64,000 bases of DNA from RYN-111 sp963760125 (GCA_963760125.1 CAVXBV010000011.1:186001-250000); one strand, 5' to 3'. Counted from the first letter of the stretch, positions 26,071 through 34,819 are shown. Numbers and translations are program-made. The notes: a model not told the origin generated them from the sequence alone.

Positions 26071-26948
26071 CGACGACCGAGACCGTCCTCGCACCGAACC
26101 CGCTTGGCCGGACCCTCGGGCTGCTCGGGGACGAGTGGGCGCTGCTGCTGGTCCAGCAGTGCTTCCTGGGCGTACGGCGCTACTCGGCGTTCCAGTCCGC
26201 GCTGGGGATCGGCCCGACGGTGCTGTCCGCGCGGCTGACGTCGCTGCTGGACGCCGGGGTCCTCGAGCAGGTCCCGGACGGTGGGCGCCAGGCCTACCAG
26301 CTCACCCGTAGTGGGCAGGACCTCTGGTCGGTCCTGCTGGGCATCTGGGCCTGGGAGCAGCAATGGGTGCAGGGGCAGGCGCTCCCCACCATGCGGCACG
26401 TCGTGTGCGGTGACGTCTTCACCCCGGAGCTCGCGTGCGCGTCCTGCGGCGCGTTGGCAGGCCGACGTGACGTCGTCATCAGCTGGGGTCCGTCGGGCGG
26501 CATGGCGCGCTCCGTCCCGGTCGGCAGCACCCGACGGCGCACCGGCTCCAGCCGGCCCGACGGACCGGGACTGTTCCCGGCCACGATGACGCTGCTCGGT
26601 AGCCGCTGGTCAGCAGCTGTGCTCGGCGCGGCGTTCCTCGGGGCCCGCCGGTTCACCGACTTCGAGGCCGCGCTCGGCGCACCGCCCAACGTCGTCTCCG
26701 AGCGGCTTCGGCAGTTCGTCGACCTCGGTGTCCTCGACGACAGCTACGCGCTGACCAGCAAGGGAGACGCGCTCTTCCCGGTCGTCACCCTGCTGGTCCG
26801 CTGGGCGGAGACCTGGCAGGGCGTCCCCGAGGGTCCGGCCCTGCTCGCCCGGCACAGCGAGTGCGACGACGCCTTCGTCCCCGTGTTGCACTGCTCGGCC
26901 TGCGACGGGCACCTGCACCTGGGGGAGCTCGCGGTGGAGGCGGCATGA
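26067..26948 (+). CDS. Transcriptional regulator with two tandem HxlR domains
   Basis: 293 residues holding two HxlR-type winged-helix domains in one chain. Domain 1 (about 10-95) has LGLLGDEWALLLVQQCFLGVRRYSAFQ and domain 2 (about 170-260) has MTLLGSRWSAAVLGAAFLGARRFTDFE; each is followed by a wing segment. Two Cys-rich ends (ELACASCGAL and VLHCSACDGHL) follow the domains and might bind metal. HxlR proteins normally dimerise; a tandem chain could act as an intramolecular dimer. It is encoded inside the operon it may control. GTGA overlap upstream, ATGA overlap downstream. Confidence 0.9.
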   Translation: MTTTETVLAPNPLGRTLGLLGDEWALLLVQQCFLGVRRYSAFQSALGIGPTVLSARLTSLLDAGVLEQVPDGGRQAYQLTRSGQDLWSVLLGIWAWEQQWVQGQALPTMRHVVCGDVFTPELACASCGALAGRRDVVISWGPSGGMARSVPVGSTRRRTGSSRPDGPGLFPATMTLLGSRWSAAVLGAAFLGARRFTDFEAALGAPPNVVSERLRQFVDLGVLDDSYALTSKGDALFPVVTLLVRWAETWQGVPEGPALLARHSECDDAFVPVLHCSACDGHLHLGELAVEAA

Positions 26949-27712
26949 CCGTTGTCGCGTCGCTCGGCGGCGTCGACTTCTCCTACGGGCAGCTGCAGGT
27001 GCTCTTCGGCGTCGACCTGGAGGTCCGCACCGGCGAGGTGCTCGGTCTGCTGGGCACGAACGGCGCGGGCAAGTCCACCGTGCTCAGGGTGCTCTCCGGG
27101 CTCGCGCCCGCCACCCGCGGGACGGTGACCTTCCGCGGCGAGGACATCTCTCGCGTCCCGGCCGAGGACCTCGTCCCGCGTGGGCTGGTGATGGTCCCCG
27201 GGGGGAAGGCGATGTTCGCCGACCTCACGGTCGTCGAGTCGCTCGAGGTCGGGGCGCGGCTGGTGCCCAAGCCGCTGCGGCGCGAGCGGATCGACCGCGA
27301 GCTGGCCCGCTTCCCTCGCCTGGCTGAGCGCCGCACCAGCGCCTCGGGGTCGCTGTCGGGTGGTGAGCAGCAGCAGCTCGCGATCGCCAAGGCCCTGCTG
27401 CTGGACCCGGTGCTGCTGTGCATCGACGAGCTGTCTTTGGGGCTCGCGCCGGTCATCGTCGAGGGGCTGCTGCAGACGGTTCGGGACGTGCGCGACGCCG
27501 GCACGACGGTCGTCGTGGTCGAGCAATCGCTCAACATCGCCGCCTCTCTGTGCGATCGCGCGGTGTTCCTCGAGAAGGGCACCATCCGCTTCGAGGGACC
27601 GCCGCGCGAGCTGCTGGATCGCGGCGACATCGCCCGGTCGGTGTTCCTCGGAGCCGACCAGCGAGACGAGAAGCCGAAGCCCGTGCGTCGACCCAGGAAG
27701 AAGGCGAGCTGA
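26945..27712 (+). CDS. livF: LivF-type ABC transporter ATP-binding protein
   Basis: 255-residue ATPase of the branched-chain amino acid (HAAT) importer type. Walker A is GTNGAGKST (37-45), the ABC signature LSGGEQQQLAI, and Walker B LLCIDELSLGLAP. The C-terminus (KPKPVRRPRKKAS) is a short basic tail not usual for LivF. It follows the regulator with an ATGA overlap and its stop overlaps the next ATG (TGATG). HAAT importers also carry amides, urea and aromatic acids, so the symbol reflects family, not substrate. Confidence 0.92.
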   Translation: MTVVASLGGVDFSYGQLQVLFGVDLEVRTGEVLGLLGTNGAGKSTVLRVLSGLAPATRGTVTFRGEDISRVPAEDLVPRGLVMVPGGKAMFADLTVVESLEVGARLVPKPLRRERIDRELARFPRLAERRTSASGSLSGGEQQQLAIAKALLLDPVLLCIDELSLGLAPVIVEGLLQTVRDVRDAGTTVVVVEQSLNIAASLCDRAVFLEKGTIRFEGPPRELLDRGDIARSVFLGADQRDEKPKPVRRPRKKAS

Positions 27713-30525
27713 TGCTGCTCGACGAGATCGGCCTGGCGATGGTCGGGGTCAGCTACGGCCTGCAGTACGGCCTGCTGGCCCTCGGCCTGGTCCTGGTCTG
27801 GCGGTCCAGTCGTTTCGTGAACTTCGCCCACGGCCAGATGGGGGTGCTCGGCTCCCTGGTCCTGGGCGGGCTGGCCCTCAAGCTCGGGTGGCCCTACCCG
27901 CTCGCCCTGCTCGCGGCGCTGCTGTTCGGGGCGCTGTTCGCGGCGCTGCTCGAGCGGCAGTTCGTCCAGCCGCTGTTCAACGCGCCCCGGTTGGTCCTGC
28001 TCATCGGGAGCATCGGCATCGCGCAGGTGGCCTTCGCGGTCGGAACTCTGGAGATCCCCCGTTTCAGCGTCCTGGGCGTGGGCATCGGGCCGATCCCCAA
28101 CCCGTTCCTGCTGCGCCTGGGCTCGGAGTCCTTCCCGGTCCCCTTCGACCATGGACTGACCATCGGCCGGGTCGGTCTGAAGCCGTCGCAGGTGCTCACC
28201 CTGGTACTGGCTCCGCTCATCGTCCTCGGGCTGCAACTGCTGTTCACGCGCACCGAGCTGGGTCGGACGATCCGGGCGGCGAGCTCCAACCCGGAGGCGG
28301 CGCGCCTTGCCGGTATCAGCGTCCGCAAGACCTCGCGCCTGGTCTGGGTCATCGCCGGCGTGCTCTCGACGCTGACGGCCATCCTGCAGGCCCCGGACCG
28401 GGCGGGCATCGACGTCAGTCAGCTCGGGCCGACGCTCCTCGTTCGGGGGCTCGCCGCAGCGCTGCTCGCGGGCATGGTGGACTTCCGCCTCGCGATGCTG
28501 GCCGGGATCGGCCTGGGCGTCGTGGAGCAGGAGGTCTTCTTCAAGGTCTCCCCGACGGCGTCCAACGTCGTGGTCTTCGGCGCCATCCTCATCGCCGTCC
28601 TGTGGCGCGGCCCGGCGCTGGCCCGTGGCGTCCGCGCCGGCGACGACCGGGTGGCCGACCCGGTGTCCCGCCCGCCGCTGTCCGACCGCCTCCAGCAGGT
28701 CGCGTTCGCCAGGAACCTCGGCCGCTACGGCTGGGCGCTGCTGTTCGGTGTCCTCGTCCTGCTGCCCAACCTGCCCGGCCTCGGCTCGCAGGCCCAGGCA
28801 CAGAGCCTGGTGCTCATCGTCGCGTTCGCCATCGTGGCGCTGGGCCTGACCGTGCTCACCGGGTGGGCCGGGCAGATCTCGCTCGGCCATGTGGCGTTGC
28901 TCGGCGTCGGTGCCTACTCGGCCGCGGAGGCCGTATCGCACGGTTGGGCCATCCCGCTGGTGCTGCTGTACTCCGGCGTCATCACTGCCCTCGTCGCGCT
29001 GCCGGTCGGCCTGCCCGCTCTGCGCTACCGCGGATTGTTCCTCGCGGTGACGACCTTGGGCTTTGCCGTCGTCGCCCCGACGTGGCTGTTCCGGCTCGGG
29101 GTCTTCGGGGAGAAGGCGACCGGCAACGCGCAGGTGCTGCTCAGCGACTTGTGGGTCCCCGGCCTCGGGACGCTCACCAGCAAGCAGCAGGTCTACTGGG
29201 TGGCGCTGGTCGTGCTGGGCCTGGCGCTCCTGGCGCTGACGGCCCTGCGGGCCACGGGCCCGGGTCGTGCGCTCCTCGCCGTCCGTGACAACGAGGGGAC
29301 GGCGGCGGCGCACGGCATTCCGCCCGCCGCCGTCAAGGTCGTCGCCCTGCTGGTCTCGGGCTTCCTCGCCGGGCTGGGCGGCGCGGTCTGGGCGATGGGC
29401 ACCGGGTCGTGGAACTTCGACCGCTTCTCCCCGGACCTGTCCCTCACGGTCCTCGGCATCGCGATCGTCGGAGGGCTGGGGTCGCTCTACGGACCGGTCC
29501 TCGGCTCGTTCCTGGTGTTCGGCGCGCCGTTCCTCATCAGCTACTTCGACACCCCGTCCTACCGCGCGTTCTTCTCCGGCGCGCTCCTGCTCAACGTGCT
29601 CCTGTTCTTCCCGCAGGGCGTGACCGGCGTCGTCGAGCGGACGCGACAGCGCCTGCTGGGTCGGCTGGAGGCGGGCCTGCCCGACCGGCCGTTCGGCCCG
29701 GTGCAGGACTCCCTACCCCTGGTGGTCCGGGACGTCCGGCTCGCCTTCGGCGGTATCCAGGCGCTGCAGGGGGTGTCGCTGGAGGTGGGTCCCGGAGAGA
29801 TCGTCGGTCTGATCGGCGGCAACGGCGCCGGCAAGTCGACGCTGATGAACTGCATTTCCGGTCACGCCACCCCCGACGGCGGCACCATCGCCGTCTTCGG
29901 CCAACAGGTCGAGGGGCTGCCACCGGAGTTTCGACCGCACCTGTCCCTCGCGCGCACGTTCCAGGACGCTCGGCTGTACCCGGGCCTCACGGTGCTCGAG
30001 ACCGTGCTCGTCTCGCTGGACCGCAGCAGCCGGAGCGACACCCTGTCTGCGCTGACCGGCATGCCGTGGGTGCGCGGTCCCGAACGCACCAAGCGCACGC
30101 AAGCCCTGGCCCTGCTGGAGCGCGTCGGTCTGCAGGACCGGCAGCACGTGATGGTCAGCGAGCTCTCCACCGGCATGCGCCGCTTGCTCGACGTGGCGAC
30201 CGTGATGGCCGGCGAACCGAAGCTCGTGCTGCTGGACGAACCCACCGCGGGCATCGCCCAGCGCGAGGTCGAGCAGTTCGCTCCCCTGCTGCGTTCGCTG
30301 CGGGACGACCTCGGCTGCTCGATCGTCATCGTGGAGCACGACATGCCCCTGCTGCTGTCGCTGTGTGACCGCGTCTACTGCCTGGAGAACGGCGCGGTCC
30401 TCGCCGCCGGCACTCCCGACGAGGTGCGCGCCGACCCGCTGGTCGTCGCGTCCTACCTCGGTACCGACCCCTCTGCCGTGGACCGCTCCACGGCCACCAC
30501 CTCGCTCGTGAAGGAGCGCTCATGA
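27712..30525 (+). CDS. Single-chain LivH-LivM-LivG fusion (two permeases and an ATPase)
   Basis: 937 residues carry three subunits of a HAAT importer in one chain: a LivH permease (about 1-305; FVNFAHGQMGVLGS), a LivM permease (about 330-650; LTGWAGQISLGHVALLGVGAYS, VRDNEGTAAAHGI) and a LivG ATPase (about 668-937; Walker A GGNGAGKST at about 702-710, signature ELSTGMRRLLDVATVMAG, Walker B VLLDEPTAGI). LivM-LivG fusions are known; joining LivH as well is less usual. With LivF separate, the transporter would be LivHMG plus LivF. No internal stop or start disturbs the frame. ATG overlaps the LivF stop and the TGA overlaps the binding-protein ATG. Confidence 0.93.
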   Translation: MLLDEIGLAMVGVSYGLQYGLLALGLVLVWRSSRFVNFAHGQMGVLGSLVLGGLALKLGWPYPLALLAALLFGALFAALLERQFVQPLFNAPRLVLLIGSIGIAQVAFAVGTLEIPRFSVLGVGIGPIPNPFLLRLGSESFPVPFDHGLTIGRVGLKPSQVLTLVLAPLIVLGLQLLFTRTELGRTIRAASSNPEAARLAGISVRKTSRLVWVIAGVLSTLTAILQAPDRAGIDVSQLGPTLLVRGLAAALLAGMVDFRLAMLAGIGLGVVEQEVFFKVSPTASNVVVFGAILIAVLWRGPALARGVRAGDDRVADPVSRPPLSDRLQQVAFARNLGRYGWALLFGVLVLLPNLPGLGSQAQAQSLVLIVAFAIVALGLTVLTGWAGQISLGHVALLGVGAYSAAEAVSHGWAIPLVLLYSGVITALVALPVGLPALRYRGLFLAVTTLGFAVVAPTWLFRLGVFGEKATGNAQVLLSDLWVPGLGTLTSKQQVYWVALVVLGLALLALTALRATGPGRALLAVRDNEGTAAAHGIPPAAVKVVALLVSGFLAGLGGAVWAMGTGSWNFDRFSPDLSLTVLGIAIVGGLGSLYGPVLGSFLVFGAPFLISYFDTPSYRAFFSGALLLNVLLFFPQGVTGVVERTRQRLLGRLEAGLPDRPFGPVQDSLPLVVRDVRLAFGGIQALQGVSLEVGPGEIVGLIGGNGAGKSTLMNCISGHATPDGGTIAVFGQQVEGLPPEFRPHLSLARTFQDARLYPGLTVLETVLVSLDRSSRSDTLSALTGMPWVRGPERTKRTQALALLERVGLQDRQHVMVSELSTGMRRLLDVATVMAGEPKLVLLDEPTAGIAQREVEQFAPLLRSLRDDLGCSIVIVEHDMPLLLSLCDRVYCLENGAVLAAGTPDEVRADPLVVASYLGTDPSAVDRSTATTSLVKERS

Positions 30526-32180
30526 CCCCCGGGATGCAGATCAGGCTGTGGCTGCGCAGCGCCTCACGAGGCCAGGTGGGAGCCACGTTCGGCGTCCTCG
30601 CCGTCGTGCTCGTGCTCTTCGCGTCATCGTTGTCGCGTGGAGGCGCGCCGACCGATGCCCTGGGCTCGGGTGCGGAGGTCTTCACCGGCGAGCAGGCTCC
30701 GGGGGACGGGGGCTCGACCGGGGGGACCAGCACCGGCGGCGGGTCGTCCGGCGCGTCGGGGACGACAGGGGGCGCCACGTCGGGAGGAAGCAGCGGTACG
30801 TCGTTCGGCTCGACCTCAGGCACGAGCGGCGGCATCACCTCCGGCTCCTCGGGGACGTCAGGGACGAGCGGCTCCACGGGCGGGTCAGGGTCCTCGGGCA
30901 CGAGCGGCACCGGTGGCGCGGGCGGGAGCAGCGGGTCGACGTCCGGCGGCCGGTCGGGCGACATCTCCCAGGCCACGGACCGCGGCGTCAACAACTGCTC
31001 GGGCGTCAAGACCTGCGTCAAGCTCGGCGTCCTGCTCGCCAAGATCGGCGGCCTGGACCAGAGCGGCTTCGCCCTCAACGTCCGCGGCGACCTCAAGCAG
31101 GTCGTCCAGGCGTTCATCAACGACCAGAACAAGAAGGGCGGCATCAACGGCCGCACCATCGTGCCGGTCTTCCGCGACACCGACCCGATCGACGAGGGTG
31201 ACCAGCAGCAGGCCTGCACCCAGTTCACCGCCGACGACAAGGTCTTCGGCGTCATCGACACGCAGTCGTTCATCTTCGCCAACCCCCAGGCGTGCCTGAC
31301 CCAGGTCAACGCGACGCCCTACGTCCACGGCTACGCCGAGTCCGAGGCCTTCATGGACGCCGGCAAGGGGTATGACGTCAGCGAGACCCGGTCGCTGGAC
31401 CGCATCGCCGTGGAGTGGGCGGACGAGATCGGCAAGCTCGGCTTCCTCAAGGGCGGCGAGAAGGTCGGGGTGCTCGAGGACAACTGCGAACCGTCCCACT
31501 CGGTGGTCGACAAGCTGCTGATCCCCGGTATCCGGGCGCTGAAGGTCACGTCCGTGAAGACCTACGAGACCGACTGCAGCGCTGCCTACGCGCAGTCGCA
31601 GCCCCCCGCACTCGCCCAGCAGATGTGCGTCGATGGGGTGACCCACGTGGTGCTCGCGACGTCGTTCGTCGCCGCGCAGACCTTCCTGCAAGCCGTCGAC
31701 GGCGGGCCGTGCGGCTCGGGGCCGTCGAAGTTCAAGTACATGGCCAGCGACTACTCGCTGCTGGCCGGCGATCTGTTCACCCGGAACTTCAACAAGAACC
31801 AGTTCGACGGGTCCCTGGCGATCACGAACTTCTACACCGGGATCGAGAAGGGGTCGGCGCAGCAGGCCTCGTGCTCCAAGGTGTTGGAAGCGGCGGGTCT
31901 CCCTGGTCTGAAGAACACCTACCCGAACGCCGACGCGAACGCGATGTGTGACTACTTCGCCATCTTCGTGAAGGCTGCCATCAAGGCCGGGCCCACCCTG
32001 ACACGCGCCGGTTGGGCGCAGGCGGTGCAGTCGCTCGGCACTTTCGAGGGCGCGTTCAGCCCGAAATCGGTGTTCGCACCGGGGAAGACCAGCGGCGGCG
32101 AGCTGGTCCACGCGATGGTGTGGAAGGCCGACTGCACCTGCTACCGGCAGACCGGCCCGCTGCACGTCGGCAAGGGCTGA
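30522..32180 (+). CDS. LivK-like substrate-binding protein with anchor and long linker
   Basis: 552 residues. A single membrane segment (about 20-38) is not followed by a lipobox, so the protein is probably anchored by this helix. Residues about 60-145 are a Gly/Ser/Thr-only linker. The rest is a type I periplasmic-binding fold (KLGVLLAKIGGLDQSG, AFINDQNKKGGINGRTIVPVFRDT, MASDYSLLAG). Several cysteines suggest disulfides in the exported domain. It completes the importer with LivF and LivHMG. ATGA overlap links it to the fusion gene. Confidence 0.9.
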   Translation: MTPGMQIRLWLRSASRGQVGATFGVLAVVLVLFASSLSRGGAPTDALGSGAEVFTGEQAPGDGGSTGGTSTGGGSSGASGTTGGATSGGSSGTSFGSTSGTSGGITSGSSGTSGTSGSTGGSGSSGTSGTGGAGGSSGSTSGGRSGDISQATDRGVNNCSGVKTCVKLGVLLAKIGGLDQSGFALNVRGDLKQVVQAFINDQNKKGGINGRTIVPVFRDTDPIDEGDQQQACTQFTADDKVFGVIDTQSFIFANPQACLTQVNATPYVHGYAESEAFMDAGKGYDVSETRSLDRIAVEWADEIGKLGFLKGGEKVGVLEDNCEPSHSVVDKLLIPGIRALKVTSVKTYETDCSAAYAQSQPPALAQQMCVDGVTHVVLATSFVAAQTFLQAVDGGPCGSGPSKFKYMASDYSLLAGDLFTRNFNKNQFDGSLAITNFYTGIEKGSAQQASCSKVLEAAGLPGLKNTYPNADANAMCDYFAIFVKAAIKAGPTLTRAGWAQAVQSLGTFEGAFSPKSVFAPGKTSGGELVHAMVWKADCTCYRQTGPLHVGKG

Positions 32181-32183
32181 TCG

Positions 32184-33017
32184 TCAGGTCAGGTTGCGGA
32201 ACCGCCGCAGCGCCAGCGGGATGCACACGCTGATGATGAGCAGGCACCAGCCGATCATTGCCACGATCGGGTGCTCGAGCTGCCAGCTCCCGTGGGACTC
32301 GGTGCCCTGGCTGACCTGACGGATCGCCGCGACGAAGGCGGCGAGCGGGTCCCACTCGCCGATGACCCGCGGGATCGTCTGCATCCCCTCGATGGGCACG
32401 AACGTCCCGGCGAGGAAGGACAGCGGGAACACGAGGGCGAAGCCGATGCCCTGCATGGCGTCCGAGCTGCGCACGATCATGCCCATGAGCACGCCGAACC
32501 ACGTGAAGGCCAGCAGCCCCAGCAGGATCAGGCCGAGCAGCGCGAAGAACCCGCCGACGCCGAGCTGCGGCCGCCATCCGAGGGCGAGCCCTATGCCGGC
32601 CACGATCGCGAGCCCGAGCAGCTGCTCGAGCATCTGCCCCACGACCTGGGCGGTGATGACGGCGAGCCGGCTGACGGGCAGGGAGCGGAAGCGGTCCACG
32701 ACGCCGGTCGTGAAGTCGGTGGCGGTCGCCACCCCGGCGCCGATGATCCCGAACGCCAGCGACTGGCCGATGAGCCCGGGCAACAAGTAGTCCTGGTAGC
32801 GGATCCCCGGGATGTCGATCGCCGAGCCGAAGACGTACAGGAACAGCAGCGTGAACACCACCGGCTGGATCGTCACGTCGGACAGGCGGGTCGGCACGCG
32901 GCTGATCGTCCGCAGGCCGCGCACCACGAGCAGGGAGGTGTCGCGCACGAACCGCGCGGGACCTGTCCCCTGCAGCGGGGCGACGCCAGGGTTGAGAGGC
33001 GGCTGGGCGGTGGTCAC
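32184..33017 (-). CDS. ABC-2 type permease (DrrB-like)
   Basis: 277-residue ABC-2 membrane protein with six hydrophobic segments and the family pattern IQPVVFTLLFLYVFGSAI and FPLSFLAGTFVPIEGMQTIPR. It pairs with the following ATPase by an ATGA overlap (33014-33017), making a DrrAB-type exporter as known for daunorubicin and glycolipid export. Substrate unknown. It converges on the binding-protein gene with 3 bp between stops. Confidence 0.92.
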   Translation of the reverse strand: MTTAQPPLNPGVAPLQGTGPARFVRDTSLLVVRGLRTISRVPTRLSDVTIQPVVFTLLFLYVFGSAIDIPGIRYQDYLLPGLIGQSLAFGIIGAGVATATDFTTGVVDRFRSLPVSRLAVITAQVVGQMLEQLLGLAIVAGIGLALGWRPQLGVGGFFALLGLILLGLLAFTWFGVLMGMIVRSSDAMQGIGFALVFPLSFLAGTFVPIEGMQTIPRVIGEWDPLAAFVAAIRQVSQGTESHGSWQLEHPIVAMIGWCLLIISVCIPLALRRFRNLT

Positions 33018-33967
33018 GCGGCGTCCTCCGAGCTCGTGGGCGCCCCGGTGAGCGCGAGGAAGGCGTCGTCGAGGGTGGGCCGGCGCAACGCGATCTCGTC
33101 GACGGGGATGCCGGTGGCGTGGACGGCAGCGGCGACGGCGCCGAGGTCAGCGCTGTCGCCGGGGGCGGGGATGGACAGCGACCGGCGCTCGCGCACGGAG
33201 CTCACGTCGAACCGCTCCGACAACGCAGCGTGCAGCCCGTCGAAGCCGGCCAGGTCGGTGGCGACGATGTCCACCCGCTGGTCGCCGATGCGTGCCTTGA
33301 GCTCGCTCGGCGTCCCGCTCGCCACGCTGCGGCCGTGGTCGATGAGCACGACGCGGTCGGCGAGCTCGTCGGCCTCCTCGAGGTACTGCGTGGTGAGCAG
33401 CACGGTCACACCCTCGGCCACCAGGTCGCGGACGGTCGCCCACACGGCCTGACGGCTGCGCGGGTCGAGACCGGTGGTGGGCTCGTCGAGCACGAGGAGC
33501 TCTGGGCGGATCACCAAGGACGCCGCGAGGTCGGTACGGCGGCGCTGGCCCCCGGACACCGCCTTGACGAGCTTGTCGCGGAACTCCCCGATGTCGAACC
33601 GGTCCACCAGCCCGTCCGCGATGGCGTGCGCCTCACGACGGCCGAAGCCGCGCAGCCGCGCCATGAGCACGAGGTTCTCGCGGCAGGTGAGGTTGTCCTC
33701 GAGGGCGGCGAACTGGCCGGTCAGGGAGATGCTGCGACGAACGGCCTCGCCGTCGGTCACGACGTCGTGACCGCAGACGATCGCTCGGCCGGCGCTCGGC
33801 GCGGTCAGGGTGGCGAGCATGCGGACGGTCGTGGTCTTGCCCGCGCCGTTCGGACCCAGGAGGGCCAGCACGCCGCCGGTGGGGACGACGAGGTCGAGGG
33901 CATCGACGGCGGTGAAGTCCCCGAAGCGGCGGGTGAGCCCCTCGGTGACGACGGAAGGTGAGGTCAT
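33014..33967 (-). CDS. DrrA-like ABC exporter ATP-binding protein
   Basis: 317-residue ATPase: Walker A GPNGAGKTT, signature VSGGQRRRTDLA, Walker B LLVLDEPTTGLDP, and the DrrA-type C-terminal extension of about 80 residues (GTPSELKARIG to PTLDDAFLALTG). The start is ATG 33967; the -10 box TAGGTT ends 6 nt before it and the -35 TTGCAG lies 17 bp upstream, so the transcript should be leaderless. A TetR gene is transcribed divergently and likely controls the pair. Confidence 0.94.
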   Translation of the reverse strand: MTSPSVVTEGLTRRFGDFTAVDALDLVVPTGGVLALLGPNGAGKTTTVRMLATLTAPSAGRAIVCGHDVVTDGEAVRRSISLTGQFAALEDNLTCRENLVLMARLRGFGRREAHAIADGLVDRFDIGEFRDKLVKAVSGGQRRRTDLAASLVIRPELLVLDEPTTGLDPRSRQAVWATVRDLVAEGVTVLLTTQYLEEADELADRVVLIDHGRSVASGTPSELKARIGDQRVDIVATDLAGFDGLHAALSERFDVSSVRERRSLSIPAPGDSADLGAVAAAVHATGIPVDEIALRRPTLDDAFLALTGAPTSSEDAA

Positions 33968-33973
33968 GCAGGG

Positions 33974-34023
33974 AACCTATAGTCACTGTAAAGGTACTGC
34001 AACTGTACTTCTTGCCCTACCAT
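33974..34023. promoter_or_regulatory. Divergent drrAB/tetR promoter with dyad symmetric site
   Basis: For the exporter: -35 TTGCAG (plus CTGCAA, 33997-34002), 17-bp spacer, -10 TAGGTT (plus AACCTA, 33974-33979), 6 nt to ATG. For the regulator: -10 TACCAT (34018-34023), 7 nt to GTG 34031. GTACTG (33994-33999) and CTGTAC (34003-34008) are an imperfect dyad covering the exporter -35. ACTGTA, ACTGCA and ACTGTA recur in this short span. This is a good TetR operator candidate for both genes. Confidence 0.6.
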
Positions 34024-34030
34024 CGGTGCC

Positions 34031-34810
34031 GTGACCGAAGGGCTGCGCGAGCGCAAGAAGCGGGAGACCCGCCAGCACATCAGCGACATCGCTACCGGGC
34101 TGTTCCTCGAGCGCGGCTTCGAGGAGGTCCGGGTCTCCGACGTCGCGGCGGCGGCCGGCGTGTCCGAGAAGACGGTCTACAACTACTTCACGACCAAGGA
34201 GTCCTTGCTGCTCGACCGCGAGGAGCCGATAGCCGAGGCCCTGCGCGAGGCCTTGGGGCCCGGCGCCCCAGACGCGTCGCCCATCGACGCGGTCCTGCGG
34301 GTGCTGCTCGACGGCGTCCGGGAGTTCTACGGCATGTGGGAGGACAACGACGACGGCTTCCGCAGCATCCTGCGGTTCCGGGAGATGGTCGAGGGCACGG
34401 CCTCCCTCCGCGCGGCGCAACGCGACATGATGGACCGCACCAGCCAGGTGGCCGCCGAGGCCATGGCGCAGCGGGCCGGCGTCGACCCGCAGTCCCCGGA
34501 GCCGCAAATTGCGGCCACCGCGCTGATGGGGTTGTTCGGGGTGCAGTTCCGCGCGATGCACCGGCAGGCCGAGATCGCGCCGGACGCCCAAAGCGCGGAG
34601 CGGGCTGTCGTCTCGGACGTCCGACGGGCCGCCCGGTTGCTGGACACCGGCCTCTGGTCGTTCGCGATGGTGGTGCAGGGGACGCACGGCCGTGAGCAGC
34701 TGCGCCAGGCCGCGCTGGCGTCGGATGAGGCCCGAAAGCAGGTGATCGCCGCCATGCGCCAGGCCCGCAGCGCCTGGCGCGCCGTCGCAGCTGAGGGCCG
34801 GCGCCACTAG
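34031..34810 (+). CDS. TetR family transcriptional regulator
   Basis: 259 residues, longer than the usual 190-210 because of an extended ligand-binding region. The HTH is at about 12-58 (ISDIATGLFLERGFEEVRVSDVAAAAGVSEKTVYNYF). Start GTG 34031 is set by TACCAT 7 nt upstream. Divergent to the drrAB-type exporter and therefore its probable repressor; the inducer is unknown. Confidence 0.93.
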   Translation: MTEGLRERKKRETRQHISDIATGLFLERGFEEVRVSDVAAAAGVSEKTVYNYFTTKESLLLDREEPIAEALREALGPGAPDASPIDAVLRVLLDGVREFYGMWEDNDDGFRSILRFREMVEGTASLRAAQRDMMDRTSQVAAEAMAQRAGVDPQSPEPQIAATALMGLFGVQFRAMHRQAEIAPDAQSAERAVVSDVRRAARLLDTGLWSFAMVVQGTHGREQLRQAALASDEARKQVIAAMRQARSAWRAVAAEGRRH

Positions 34811-34819
34811 CGTCACAGG

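Noticed and set aside
26983..29313. A minus-strand frame of about 776 codons across livF and livHMG
   Set aside because: Composition typical of antisense shadow; the transporter frames are unambiguous.
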